This document shows, piece by piece, positions 10,090-18,521 of a stretch of DNA of 64,000 nucleotides. Position numbers and translations under genes: made by a program. Location: contig NZ_JAECMT010000001.1 in the NCBI RefSeq assembly GCF_016019935.1, forward strand, positions 1,182,774-1,246,773, in the 5' to 3' direction. The notes under the pieces were generated by a model. It saw nothing but the letters and a program-made list of their open reading frames with translations, did not search any database and had not been told where the DNA came from. The stretch comes from Paenibacillus sp. GSMTC-2017 (lineage in GTDB: Bacteria; Bacillota; Bacilli; Paenibacillales; Paenibacillaceae). Numbering within the stretch: position 1 is the stretch's first letter; every line of letters starts with the position of its first letter.

Positions 10090-11097
10090 TTAAACGGCTT
10101 TTCCTTGTCCATTTCTACGGTATCGCATTCTCATTAATCGAAGTTTTTCATACAAAAGTTCTACTGGACGTTCCCTGCTATTATCGACATTTTCCCCATA
10201 AACCTGAAGAAGAACAGGCTTTAAGTACCGGTCTCCTACCTTTGTCAGCGCATCCCAGATCAGTTGTTGCTCAGATTCAGGAACAGTTATCAATTCCTGT
10301 TCAATCAATGGCTCAATATTATAACCTTCCTGCTCTAATTGCTCAATTCTTAGCAACAACTCACGTCTAGGTATAGAAAGTTCTGATTGTATTTGGTCTA
10401 ATGTGCTTGACTGCTGAAGTAGTGTCAAAATTCGTTTCTTTTCTTGCTGCTTATCCATCAAGTCTTTATATTTATTTTCTTTTTGCTTATAGAGCCATGC
10501 CGTATATACTTCTGTATCTAGTTTATCCGAAACCCAATCTAGAGGAAATACTGTGTCTCTTTCCTTTTGGCTCGTAATTTCTAATATCGAAGAACCGTAC
10601 GTATCATGTTTCGTTTGTCCCCAGCCAGGAAGCAATTTCAATTCTCCTTCTGTTTGTGGAACAAACGCACTAATCATCCATAACATTCTATTCGTAGTTA
10701 CTAAATAAGCAGACTTCTTCTCTGCGGATGCTGTCTTCCGGCGCCACTCTCTTAGCAATTCAAATAACTCCGGATCAGAGTTTAGCTCCCCATAACATTG
10801 AAGCATTGTGACAAGACTTCCACCCGAAGATCGACCATTCTCAAGTAAACTTTCAATAATAGGTGTGTAGCCTTGTCCCATTACTTTCGCAACGCCATGT
10901 CGAAAAGCGGTTATCATCTCTTCCCATGACGTACCTTCAAACCAGCTATTAGCTGAATCCTCTCCTTGACCGAGCTCGCTTTCCTCCAGCCAATTGACGG
11001 ACCAAAGCCCTTGTTCTTCACATATGGATAGCTGCGCACTTATGACTCCATTTCCTTCAGACGGTTTCTCAAATGTGTTCAGAAATACAATTTGCAT
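10090..11097 (-). CDS. HRDC-domain protein
   Basis: 335-aa soluble protein of uncertain role. The central segment (about residues 120-190, LFELLREWRRKTASAEKK through LLPGWGQTKHDTYG) has the HRDC pattern found at the ends of RecQ and RNase D, a nucleic-acid-binding module. A Lys/Gln-rich helical linker and a helix-turn-helix-like stretch (LDQIQSELSIPRRELLLRIE) follow. No helicase or nuclease motif is present. The start is set at ATG 11097, with GGGTGAG about 9 bp upstream. A strong hairpin with a T-run lies about 70 bp upstream of the start, suggesting leader attenuation. Confidence 0.75.
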   Translation of the reverse strand: MQIVFLNTFEKPSEGNGVISAQLSICEEQGLWSVNWLEESELGQGEDSANSWFEGTSWEEMITAFRHGVAKVMGQGYTPIIESLLENGRSSGGSLVTMLQCYGELNSDPELFELLREWRRKTASAEKKSAYLVTTNRMLWMISAFVPQTEGELKLLPGWGQTKHDTYGSSILEITSQKERDTVFPLDWVSDKLDTEVYTAWLYKQKENKYKDLMDKQQEKKRILTLLQQSSTLDQIQSELSIPRRELLLRIEQLEQEGYNIEPLIEQELITVPESEQQLIWDALTKVGDRYLKPVLLQVYGENVDNSRERPVELLYEKLRLMRMRYRRNGQGKAV

Positions 11098-11164
11098 ACT
11101 TTCACACTCACCCTTCATTGGATTAGAATAGCGAGCCAATTAAACGTAAATGCGTAAGAACACG

Positions 11165-11203
11165 CAAAAAAGCACCTCTTCTGCTAGAGCAGAAGAGGTG
11201 CTT
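11165..11203 (-). terminator. Perfect 16-bp hairpin plus T-run in the HRDC gene leader
   Basis: The arms AAGCACCTCTTCTGCT and AGCAGAAGAGGTGCTT (11170-11185 and 11188-11203) are perfectly complementary. On the minus strand they are followed by six T residues, the form of an intrinsic terminator. No minus-strand gene ends here. A possible minus promoter, TTGTCA (11257-11262) - 17 bp - TAGCAT (11234-11239), lies just upstream. The structure therefore falls in the 5' leader of the HRDC gene or makes a short RNA. Confidence 0.75.
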
Positions 11204-11335
11204 CCTCATACGTTCGTTGATTCGATTGCTTACATGCTATCATATAAAAAAACGATTGACAAGCAGTTTTTGTTAGCCGCTGGATTAAGAATACGGTATA
11301 ATAAAACTAACACATTTACTTCGGAGGGATATCCA

Positions 11336-11632
11336 ATGCAGCTACCTGATTACGATTTTATGTCGGATACAACCGAGGAGACAACTACCAGATTCGTTAC
11401 CTTTATTACACCAAGTCTAACACGATTTGACCTTGCGGTCACAGCTACGAGTCGATTTTACGGAAAAAAGCTTGTTACCGATCTTCAATCCGGAAAAACT
11501 GCAATCATCGGGGCAGATGATCTAGAAGAAGAAGGATATTTGGAATATACGTTCAAAATAACAGAAGAAGAAGCTCTTGAGCTTGCTCAGTTTCTATACT
11601 TCGTAATCGGAACGGTGAATTTTACAGAATAA
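11336..11632 (+). CDS. Small conserved protein, DUF3055-like
   Basis: 98-aa soluble protein. It starts at ATG 11336, with GGAGGG 8 bp upstream; the upstream part of the frame crosses a hairpin and is probably non-coding. Acidic opening (MQLPDYDFMSDTTEETTTRF), then alternating beta segments with LQSGKTAIIGADDLEEEGYL, and a helical end. It resembles, from memory, the small DUF3055 proteins of Bacillales. No catalytic motif is visible and the function is unknown. A TATAAT box at about 11298-11303 lies upstream, but its -35 is weak. Confidence 0.75.
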   Translation: MQLPDYDFMSDTTEETTTRFVTFITPSLTRFDLAVTATSRFYGKKLVTDLQSGKTAIIGADDLEEEGYLEYTFKITEEEALELAQFLYFVIGTVNFTE

Positions 11633-11684
11633 TGTGGGTAAAGCTAATAGGGTAGTCAGTGACTAACGTAAGAGGAGCTTGCCA

Positions 11685-11963
11685 ATGGATTCATTCCTTA
11701 AAGAAAATCGTCAGCCGTACACCGATGTAACAACAGTTGAATCACAGCGGAACGACCTCAATGCGGAAGAGTTTCCTGATGGTCCATATGGCTCTGATTT
11801 AATAAGTGAGTCACTCGGTAAAAGTTCACCATGGCGTATTGATCAACGTTCTTCGAACCGCTTCAGTTATGAAAATCGTTCGCTCCATGAAGGACAGGGT
11901 CGTGATTATCCTGGAGAAGACAACTTTAAAGCTACCATTCCAGAAATTCAAGACGAACCATAG
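11685..11963 (+). CDS. Small hydrophilic protein of unknown function
   Basis: 92-aa, highly charged protein with no hydrophobic segment. ATG 11685 has AGAGGAG 7 bp upstream. It contains SSPWRIDQRSSNRFSYENRS and ends acidic. The composition (Asn, Ser, Asp, Glu, Gly) suggests an intrinsically disordered or sporulation-associated cytosolic protein. I do not recognise a characterised family. It follows the DUF3055-like gene by about 50 bp on the same strand and ends at a strong terminator. Confidence 0.65.
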   Translation: MDSFLKENRQPYTDVTTVESQRNDLNAEEFPDGPYGSDLISESLGKSSPWRIDQRSSNRFSYENRSLHEGQGRDYPGEDNFKATIPEIQDEP

Positions 11964-11968
11964 CACGT

Positions 11969-12018
11969 AAAACGCCCTTGGTCGTTGCAAAGTAAATTGC
12001 AACGACCAAGGGCGTTTT
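11969..12018. terminator. Bidirectional terminator, perfect 22-bp stem
   Basis: The arms 11969-11990 and 11997-12018 are fully complementary (AAAACGCCCTTGG... pairs with ...CCAAGGGCGTTTT), with a 6-nt loop and T-runs on both sides. It separates converging genes at 11963 and 12046. Confidence 0.95.
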
Positions 12019-12045
12019 CATTTTTATTGATTCATATTGGTACGA

Positions 12046-13401
12046 TTATGCTGGATTAAGTTCCAGTTCATCCTCATCGCCACGATTAAACGATTCACGG
12101 TCGAATTCACCTTCAGAATTAGCTACTAACAAAGCAGTAACTGTAGTTCCTGTTGCGTTCACTGCTGTACGTCCCATGTCAATCAACGCTTCAACAGCGA
12201 CAACAAGAGCAATTCCTTCTAATGGAAGACCAATTGCAGTTAGTACAACTGTTGTCGAGATCGAAGCTGGACCAGGCACACCGGCAACACCAATTGAAGA
12301 GATTACACTAACAATAACGATTAGAACGTAATCAGTAAGCGTAAGTGTTACTCCATATACTTCAGCGATAAATACCGACACTACTGCAGGCCAAATACCT
12401 CCGCAACCATTAAAGTTCATTGATGCGCCAAGTGGAGCTACAAAGCTTGCAATCTTGGGAGAGACGCGTAATCGCTTCGTAATCACTTCAAGGTTGATAG
12501 GTAAAGTTGCAAAGCTGCTGCGAGTTGTGAAGGCTACAGCCACTGTTGGATAAGCTTTTTTGAAAAATTTAAGCGGGTTTACCTTTGCAACAAGGGATAC
12601 AAGTCCCCCGAATACAAACACGAAATGAATGGTTAAGGCAACGTAACTAACTAAAATTAACATGGCTAGCGGTTCTAACGTTTCCCAGCCGTATTTTGCA
12701 GCCATAACTGCAATAAGTGCAAATACACCATATGGTGTAAAACGAAGAACAAACTTAACGACTTGATGCATAATTTCTGTCGCTGAGCCAATAAAAGCTC
12801 TAACAGGTTGAACGGCTTCAGGTTTTTTCGTTCCGATCTTAACAATTGCAATTGCAATAAATAATGCAAAAATTAATATTGGTACAACTTTCCCTTGGGC
12901 TGCATCATTAATTGGATTTGAGGGCATTTGATCCAAAATAACTTGGAAGAAACTCGGAATCTCACGCGCTTCAAAATCCGCAGGTGGTGCAGCTGAAAAG
13001 CCAGCCCCTGGATTCATAGCCGTTGCTACAAGTAAACCTATAATTGCTGCAATACCAGTTGTTCCTAGAAACCAACCAATTGTTTTAATGCTGAGCTTCT
13101 TTAAATAGTTCAAATTCGTAATTGAAATGATACTATTAATAACTAGTACGAATACGAGGGGTATTACAATCATCCGTATAAAGTTAATATAAATAGAACC
13201 GATTGTCCCTACGCCTTCTGTCTCCAATTGAAAATGATTGAAAACTAGACCCGCTCCAAGTCCAAATCCTAATGCAAGAAGGACACGAGTCCCAAATCCA
13301 ACCCGCTTCTTAGCAAGAAAATAAAGAATACCTAGAAAAACCGCAGACACAAGAAGCGAAATGCCATTGGTCTCAAATGCTGTTAATAAATTGTTTTCCA
13401 T
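12046..13401 (-). CDS. Dicarboxylate/amino-acid:cation symporter (DAACS family)
   Basis: Polytopic membrane transporter of 451 aa with about eight hydrophobic spans and two re-entrant loops. Family signatures include the Ser-rich hairpin TTRSSFATLPINLEV and the substrate-site stretch APLGASMNFNGCGGIWPA, followed by VAGVPGPASISTTVV. The overall pattern, with an N-terminal KKRVGFGTRVLLALGFG segment, resembles TcyP/GltP-type sodium or proton symporters. The substrate (cystine, glutamate, aspartate or a dicarboxylate) cannot be fixed from sequence. It is a single-gene unit ending at the shared bidirectional terminator. Confidence 0.9.
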   Translation of the reverse strand: MENNLLTAFETNGISLLVSAVFLGILYFLAKKRVGFGTRVLLALGFGLGAGLVFNHFQLETEGVGTIGSIYINFIRMIVIPLVFVLVINSIISITNLNYLKKLSIKTIGWFLGTTGIAAIIGLLVATAMNPGAGFSAAPPADFEAREIPSFFQVILDQMPSNPINDAAQGKVVPILIFALFIAIAIVKIGTKKPEAVQPVRAFIGSATEIMHQVVKFVLRFTPYGVFALIAVMAAKYGWETLEPLAMLILVSYVALTIHFVFVFGGLVSLVAKVNPLKFFKKAYPTVAVAFTTRSSFATLPINLEVITKRLRVSPKIASFVAPLGASMNFNGCGGIWPAVVSVFIAEVYGVTLTLTDYVLIVIVSVISSIGVAGVPGPASISTTVVLTAIGLPLEGIALVVAVEALIDMGRTAVNATGTTVTALLVANSEGEFDRESFNRGDEDELELNPA

Positions 13402-13666
13402 GATGATGGAACACTCCTTCTACTGTTTTAGCGACGAAAGTCTCCACTCTCTTCTATTATTATCCTGATGTCAAAAATATACTCGAGAATGTGTCTTATC
13501 TGGATGTCGATTATGCCGCAATATCATATGAGTTTACTCGGATATCAACTGATGATATCAGCGCTCTAATTGTTTGTCAATTACATTTATCACCAGTATA
13601 AAGTAAAGAAATCACCATCTATAACTGATTTCCCACATACTAGGAGAACAATTTATTCCCTTCTAC

Positions 13667-14443
13667 TTAAAGCTCATGAACCGTAACTTCACTTCTAACC
13701 ATAAATCTAGCATTTACCCCTGCTTGACCTATTCCCTTTGAAATGTAAAAGGCATTATTCGGTTGTACATGAAGTCCTTTATAAATACCACTAGCCGCAA
13801 GTTGTCCCTTAGGATAAATCGAAAAAAATAGCGGGACATTCATCTGCTTCCCGTGCAAATGACCTGCTAGCAAGTAATTGTACTGTTTATTTATCGACAA
13901 AACTACTTCGGGATCATGAGTAATAACGATGACAGGCTTACTCCCTGTCACATTACGGAACGCTTTTTGAACTCGGCTATGTCCAGTACAATAATCATCG
14001 ATTCCAACGAGCTCAAATGTAGGAAATACTAATGAAGAATTGCGAAGAACAGAAATATTGTAGATATTGAATAGTCGGATAAGACGTTGCAATGAATGTA
14101 CTTGATGATCATGATTGCCAAGTACCGCGTAGGTAGGGATGCCACACGATGCAATTGCTTTCAAATATCGTTCAAGCTTCGGTAAATAGCTGCTTTTATA
14201 TGTATAATCTCCAGTGAGGAAAATATAGTCTGGTTTAATTGTATCAATCGTTTTCGCAAGTCGGTGGGAAGAAATTCGAAGCATGTCGACATGTAGATCG
14301 CTAATTTGCAAAACGCGTGCGCCAATTCCGAGAGGATAATGGACCGTTTCAACTTTTAGCCATTGCGTAGGGAAAATAAATAAGAAGTACCACAAAATGG
14401 AACAAATGACTACTATAAGTAAGATAACATACCATTCTATCAT
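13667..14443 (-). CDS. Membrane-anchored metallophosphoesterase
   Basis: Calcineurin-like phosphoesterase of 258 aa with one N-terminal transmembrane helix (about 3-25). Metal-binding motifs are all present: DLH (ISDLHVD), GD (FLTGDYT), GNHD (LGNHDHQ), the His in VITHDPE, and GHLHG. It matches the YkuE/YaeI type, which acts on phospholipid or UDP-linked substrates at the membrane, but the substrate here is unknown. The 265-bp gap upstream of it (13402-13666) shows no further gene. Confidence 0.9.
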   Translation of the reverse strand: MIEWYVILLIVVICSILWYFLFIFPTQWLKVETVHYPLGIGARVLQISDLHVDMLRISSHRLAKTIDTIKPDYIFLTGDYTYKSSYLPKLERYLKAIASCGIPTYAVLGNHDHQVHSLQRLIRLFNIYNISVLRNSSLVFPTFELVGIDDYCTGHSRVQKAFRNVTGSKPVIVITHDPEVVLSINKQYNYLLAGHLHGKQMNVPLFFSIYPKGQLAASGIYKGLHVQPNNAFYISKGIGQAGVNARFMVRSEVTVHEL

Positions 14444-14540
14444 TCAATTACTCCCCCTCTCACCGTATCTCAGCTATCACAAAACTAAGTTAAGTATAGA
14501 GTAGATCATGAATGAACGCGAATTACATCAATTCAAATGT

Positions 14541-14867
14541 TTATATTCCAAAGTATATAAGCCTTTCCTCAGACAAGTGTGCAACAAATGAAAACACTTC
14601 CGCTTCACAGGTCATTCGATCAATATCATATTCGCCGAGCAAAACATTGACAACACGGCCTACCGTAATAGGCTCATACGCCAGCTCCCAAATGCGACTC
14701 CCCATATCTCCAAGCTCATAATACTTACCTGTTGATGGGATAAGAATAACCTTTGATTCATCACGATTCACACTAAATAGGAGATTTTTATTTCTAATAA
14801 TAAGAAGATGCGTCGATAAAGATAACGATTCTTCACTCTTTAATAACACATCTTGATTATTTTCCAT
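14541..14867 (-). CDS. PqqD-like RRE protein, divergent from the lasso operon
   Basis: 108-aa protein of the PqqD / RiPP recognition element fold. The core (NLLFSVNRDESKVILIPSTG, YYELGDMGSRIWELAYEPIT, then a helical C-terminus) parallels the B1 protein encoded at 18499. ATG 14867 is preferred, with GGAGAG 9 bp upstream, over an upstream start lacking a ribosome site. It is transcribed away from the lasso operon across a shared regulatory region containing SinR-like palindromes. RRE proteins bind leader peptides, so it may be an alternative leader-binding partner or a regulator. That role is inference. Confidence 0.8.
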   Translation of the reverse strand: MENNQDVLLKSEESLSLSTHLLIIRNKNLLFSVNRDESKVILIPSTGKYYELGDMGSRIWELAYEPITVGRVVNVLLGEYDIDRMTCEAEVFSFVAHLSEERLIYFGI

Positions 14868-14968
14868 GTTAACAATCTCTCCTCCATTTAATAGGTATTT
14901 TTTCCCTATTACATCACTTTTAAACGATAGTTTATACATATAAAGTTACATCTCTGAATGACACTTTA

Positions 14969-15019
14969 TTTAATATAAAGCAGTTTTTTATATGCAAGAA
15001 TATGTTCTTTATAAAGAAC
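14969..15019 (-). promoter_or_regulatory. Promoter of the divergent PqqD-like gene with SinR-like operator
   Basis: A perfect 16-bp palindrome GTTCTTTATAAAGAAC occupies 15004-15019. On the minus strand a candidate promoter lies just below it: TTGCAT (14992-14997), 16-17 bp, then TATTAA/ATTAAA (14969-14975). The palindrome abuts the -35 side. Confidence 0.7.
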
Positions 15020-15140
15020 ATATTCGGATTCTATCACTACTTTTAAAGGGCTGTCAATGTAGCGTGTAACATCCTTTTCGACATCCTAAAAATTCCAGTT
15101 TTAAGAAATGAAATTCAACAATTTATTCATGATTATTTTG

Positions 15141-15193
15141 TTGACAAGGCTGAAAGTAGATGGTAACCTTATACCTAGTTCTCAATAAAGAAC
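15141..15193 (+). promoter_or_regulatory. Lasso operon promoter with SinR-like operator over the start site
   Basis: Candidate promoter TTGACA (15141-15146), 17 bp, TAACCT (15164-15169). The near-palindrome GTTCTCAATAAAGAAC (15178-15193) covers the expected start point, a classic repressor position. A half site GTTCTTT follows at 15209-15215. The leader to the first gene would be about 200 nt. Confidence 0.7.
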
Positions 15194-15286
15194 ACCGAAG
15201 TTGAAATAGTTCTTTACTACGGTTTTCGACAGACTGATGTCTGCGATAAAGTAACTATATAGGCACAATCGACATTTAAAAGAAGT

Positions 15287-15302
15287 GTTCTATACCAAGA
15301 AC
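15287..15302. promoter_or_regulatory. Further SinR-like site in the lasso operon leader
   Basis: GTTCTATACCAAGAAC, symmetric in its outer five bases on each side (GTTCT/AGAAC), lies 72 bp upstream of the first lasso gene and 109 bp downstream of the previous site. Confidence 0.6.
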
Positions 15303-15374
15303 AATATATTCCCTACTAATAAAGAAACGAAACGATATCCACTATAAGAATGGACACGTCAGCGGGAGGAAATC

Positions 15375-17318
15375 ATGAGCGCCATAAGTAGCATCTGTCA
15401 TATTCATAATCAGTCATTTTCGCATGAGCTAGGACCTACTCTTATGAAAGAACTATTAAGATATCCAGCACATGCAATCGATGCTTGGCAACAAGATGGA
15501 ATCTTCCTCGGCTGTCACAGTCAATGGATCACCCCGGAATCTAGACATGAACCGCTCCCTTACTATGATGCTGGTATGGACCTAGCAATAACGTCAGATG
15601 CCATTATTGATAATCGTGATGAGCTGTTTGAGAAACTACAGATTCGTCCTGCAGATCGTAAAGAAATGACAGATAGTCTGTTAATTATGCTTGCATACAA
15701 AAAGTGGGGACAACACGCTCCGAAACATCTAATTGGCGACTTTGCCTTTATTATATGGGATCGAAGTAAGTCTACATTGTTTGGTGCAAGGGACTTCTCT
15801 GGAGCCCGCACACTTTACTTCGCACAAACTGATGGGCTAATTGGATTCTGTACAGTCATCCGCCCCCTTCTTACATTACCTGGAATGGTTAAGGAGCTAA
15901 GCGATCAATGGATTTCAGAATTTCTTGCCATCCCAATCACAATAGAAGCCGTAGATTTGTACTCAACTGTTTACAAGCAAGTAGGTCAAGTGCCACCATC
16001 ACATAGCTTTACGCTACGGAATGGTAAATTGTCCTTCGAGCGTTATAGCACAATCGCATCTGAAAACACACTTAAGCTACGTTCTGATGGTGAGTATGAA
16101 GAAGCATTTCGCGATGTGTATACAAAAGCTATAACGTCCAGACTTCGTACCTACCGCGAAGTAGGAGCTAATTTGAGTGGTGGTTTAGACTCCGGTTCTG
16201 TAGTCAGCATCGCTGCTAGAGAATTGATGCGAGAAAACAAAAAGTTACACACGTTCAGTTATGTTCCTCAAGATGATTTTCAAGATTGGACGCCAAAAAG
16301 CCGTGTTGCTAATGAAAAAGTACATATAAAAGAAACTGTAAAGTACGTAGGTAATATTAATGATCAATATTTCGATTTTCCAACAAAGAACCCTTTATCT
16401 GAAATAGATGATTGGCTCGATTTAATGGAAACTCCGTACAAATTTTACGAAAATTCTTTTTGGATGAAAGGCATCTATGAGCAGGCACAACAATTGGATG
16501 CTGGTGTTATCTTAACTGGTGCTCGTGGCAATTGGTCGGTGTCCTGGGGCCCAGTAATCGAATATCAAGCTACTTTGCTGCGACAGATGAAATTGCACAA
16601 ATTTTATAATGAACTAACGCTTTATTGCAACAATGTTGGTATAAACAAATCTCGATTATATAAACAAATCGGAAGAAAAGCATTCCCTACTCTTGTAGGC
16701 ATGATTGCCAAAAATCCGGAAAAGAGTTACGAACCATTAGGGTTAATAAACCCGCATTTCGCTGAAAAGATGAAGGTATATGAAAAACTCGATACCTATG
16801 GCTATGAGATCTGGGGACAGACCGTACAAGATATGGAACAGTTAAGAAAAGCTCAATTTGAAAAACTTTATTATTGGACGATAACTGGAACGGTCAGCAG
16901 CAAACAATCATTACGCCATTCCCTTTGGGAACGCGACGCTACTAATGATCTACGTGTAATTCGATTCTGCTTGTCGCTACCCAAAGACCAATTTGTACAG
17001 AATGGCTTCGGTCGGTCTTTAATTCGACGATCAACGAAAGGTTATCTACCTGATAGCATTCGTCTAAATCAGAAATTACGAGGTATACAAGGTGCAGACG
17101 GCATCCATAGAATGTTGCCTGCTTGGAATGAGCTATTGAGCGAACTCCATCAAGTCATTAAAGATCCTGCAATTTCTGAATATCTAAATATAGATGAGCT
17201 CACAAAAGCACTTGCAGTAATCGAACATTCACCGCGTCCTGATCTTATTTATGATGCCAATTTCAGAATATTAATGCGAAGTTTAATTTTCCGACGTTTT
17301 ATCCAAAAACATGCTTGA
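15375..17318 (+). CDS. Lasso peptide cyclase (asparagine synthetase-like, C protein)
   Basis: ATP-dependent macrolactam synthetase that adenylates the ring Asp side chain of the precursor and closes the isopeptide bond to Ala1. It is 647 aa. The N-terminal glutaminase-like half begins MSAISS, so the Cys2 nucleophile of true asparagine synthetases is absent, as expected for lasso cyclases. The ATP pyrophosphatase loop NLSGGLDSGSV covers residues 266-276. GGGAGG precedes the ATG by 6 bp. It is the first gene of a tight operon whose next gene is the precursor, 14 bp downstream. Close relatives are the cyclases of paeninodin-type clusters. Regulation is probably through the upstream SinR-like sites. 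Confidence 0.93.
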   Translation: MSAISSICHIHNQSFSHELGPTLMKELLRYPAHAIDAWQQDGIFLGCHSQWITPESRHEPLPYYDAGMDLAITSDAIIDNRDELFEKLQIRPADRKEMTDSLLIMLAYKKWGQHAPKHLIGDFAFIIWDRSKSTLFGARDFSGARTLYFAQTDGLIGFCTVIRPLLTLPGMVKELSDQWISEFLAIPITIEAVDLYSTVYKQVGQVPPSHSFTLRNGKLSFERYSTIASENTLKLRSDGEYEEAFRDVYTKAITSRLRTYREVGANLSGGLDSGSVVSIAARELMRENKKLHTFSYVPQDDFQDWTPKSRVANEKVHIKETVKYVGNINDQYFDFPTKNPLSEIDDWLDLMETPYKFYENSFWMKGIYEQAQQLDAGVILTGARGNWSVSWGPVIEYQATLLRQMKLHKFYNELTLYCNNVGINKSRLYKQIGRKAFPTLVGMIAKNPEKSYEPLGLINPHFAEKMKVYEKLDTYGYEIWGQTVQDMEQLRKAQFEKLYYWTITGTVSSKQSLRHSLWERDATNDLRVIRFCLSLPKDQFVQNGFGRSLIRRSTKGYLPDSIRLNQKLRGIQGADGIHRMLPAWNELLSELHQVIKDPAISEYLNIDELTKALAVIEHSPRPDLIYDANFRILMRSLIFRRFIQKHA

Positions 17319-17332
17319 AAGGAGGTGATCTC

Positions 17333-17458
17333 ATGAAAAAAACATGGCAACAACCAACTCTAGAGGTACTAAACGTCAATCTTACTATGGCGGGCCCAGG
17401 TATCGCAGTTCCAGACTCCGCACAAAACGATCCAGACGAGCACGTGAACCACAGCTAG
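17333..17458 (+). CDS. Lasso peptide precursor, paeninodin-like (A protein)
   Basis: 41-aa precursor with an excellent ribosome site (AAGGAGGTGATC). The leader MKKTWQQPTLEVLNVNLTM has the W-x-x-P-x-L element bound by RRE proteins and Thr at position -2, the usual cleavage determinant. The core begins AGPGIAVPD, giving a nine-residue Ala1-Asp9 ring. The tail is SAQNDPDEHVNHS, ending in Ser22. Paeninodin, as I recall it, starts AGPGTSTPD and also ends in Ser, which is phosphorylated by the cluster kinase. The same ring size, DPDE tail motif and terminal Ser are conserved here while ring residues 5-7 differ. The frame is short and easily missed by gene finders. Confidence 0.92.
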   Translation: MKKTWQQPTLEVLNVNLTMAGPGIAVPDSAQNDPDEHVNHS

Positions 17459-17492
17459 AAATCGTTTAGAGTCCTCGTTTACTTATTAATCT

Positions 17493-17524
17493 GATGCCCT
17501 TATGTTATTTCTAATAGGGGCATC
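17493..17524 (+). promoter_or_regulatory. Hairpin between precursor and kinase genes
   Basis: GATGCCCTTAT (17493-17503) pairs with ATAGGGGCATC (17514-17524), with one G-U pair and a 10-nt loop. No T-run follows. It probably protects the upstream mRNA end or slows read-through, so the precursor is made in excess over the enzymes, as in many RiPP operons. Confidence 0.6.
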
Positions 17525-17552
17525 TCCCACCACAAAATAGGTTCATGATGAG

Positions 17553-18521
17553 GTGATCAACCTGTTAACTTTGGATTACATGTATAACTACTACTCCTTT
17601 GGGCTTCGAATCGCAAGTGAACTACAATTACCGGAGTTACCAATGTCAGATCAAGGTGGGCATGGAGCCACTCCAGAACTGACAGTTACGATAAGAGATC
17701 TTTCGACAAAATGGCAAGAACTAGAACCTATTAGTGAATATGTAGCTATAGATAGTGATACTGTCTATATTCGAGTACCCGACACTGCTATTTTCGCTAT
17801 GTATAAAGGGGAAAACATCTTTATCTCTGCCTTTCCGAATGCTAGTATCGATAAAATTAGACTTTACGTTCTTGGCACTTGCATGGGTATCATCTTAATG
17901 CAAAAACATATTTTACCGCTTCATGGTAGCGCCATTTCTATTAATGGAAATGCGTACGCAGTAGTCGGTCATTCTGGGGCCGGCAAAACGACGACTTCAT
18001 CTTACTTAATTGAACAAGGTTATCAATTATTAAGCGACGATTTGATCGCTGTTACATTCGATGAGAATAATACTCCTCTCATTATGCCTGCATATCCGCA
18101 GCAAAAAATTTGGCAACAAACGATTGATATGCTCGGTATGGATGCTGCGGGACTTAAACCACTATTCGATAGGGAAACAAAATTTGCTGTACCAGTCCCC
18201 GGGAGCTTCTGTAATAAACCTCTACCGCTCGCTGGTATTTTTGAACTAGTAAAAACAGATAATGACGCGCCGAGTATTTCTCCAATTCAAGGGTTGGAAA
18301 GATTCCATACGCTGCTTCAACATACATTTCGAGGATTTCTCATCAAACGGTTAGGACTTCTCGACTGGCATTTTGGAACGTTAGCACGATTCGCCAACCA
18401 TATCGAGATGAATAGACTTTATAGGCCACAATCTGGTGATAGCCTTAATGCTCTTGGTGAGTTATTGCTTCAATCGATTAATAAGGAGAGTAATAAAAAT
18501 GAAAACAGAGCTATTGTCTAA
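17553..18521 (+). CDS. HPr kinase-like lasso precursor kinase (K protein)
   Basis: Homologue of HPr kinase/phosphorylase in the position of the paeninodin kinase, which phosphorylates the C-terminal Ser of the precursor. It carries LPLHGSA (His124), the P-loop GHSGAGKTT (139-147) and LLSDDLIAV (159-167), all HprK-type ATP-site motifs. The N-terminal 100 residues replace the usual HprK N-domain, so it is not the housekeeping enzyme. The start is uncertain: GTG 17553 gives 322 aa, while TTG 17571 or ATG 17580 would trim 6-9 residues. The end overlaps the next gene by 23 bp. Confidence 0.9.
   Translation: MINLLTLDYMYNYYSFGLRIASELQLPELPMSDQGGHGATPELTVTIRDLSTKWQELEPISEYVAIDSDTVYIRVPDTAIFAMYKGENIFISAFPNASIDKIRLYVLGTCMGIILMQKHILPLHGSAISINGNAYAVVGHSGAGKTTTSSYLIEQGYQLLSDDLIAVTFDENNTPLIMPAYPQQKIWQQTIDMLGMDAAGLKPLFDRETKFAVPVPGSFCNKPLPLAGIFELVKTDNDAPSISPIQGLERFHTLLQHTFRGFLIKRLGLLDWHFGTLARFANHIEMNRLYRPQSGDSLNALGELLLQSINKESNKNENRAIV

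Noticed and set aside
11150..11335. 62-codon N-terminal extension of the DUF3055-like protein
   Set aside because: The extension crosses the perfect hairpin and has no ribosome site, whereas ATG 11336 has GGAGGG at good spacing.
15375..17318. Housekeeping asparagine synthetase (AsnB)
   Set aside because: Cys2 nucleophile absent, and the gene is followed by a precursor, kinase, PqqD-like and transglutaminase-like genes; it is a lasso cyclase.
17553..18521. Housekeeping HPr kinase/phosphorylase
   Set aside because: Lacks the normal HprK N-domain and sits in a lasso operon; no lgt or other usual hprK neighbours.
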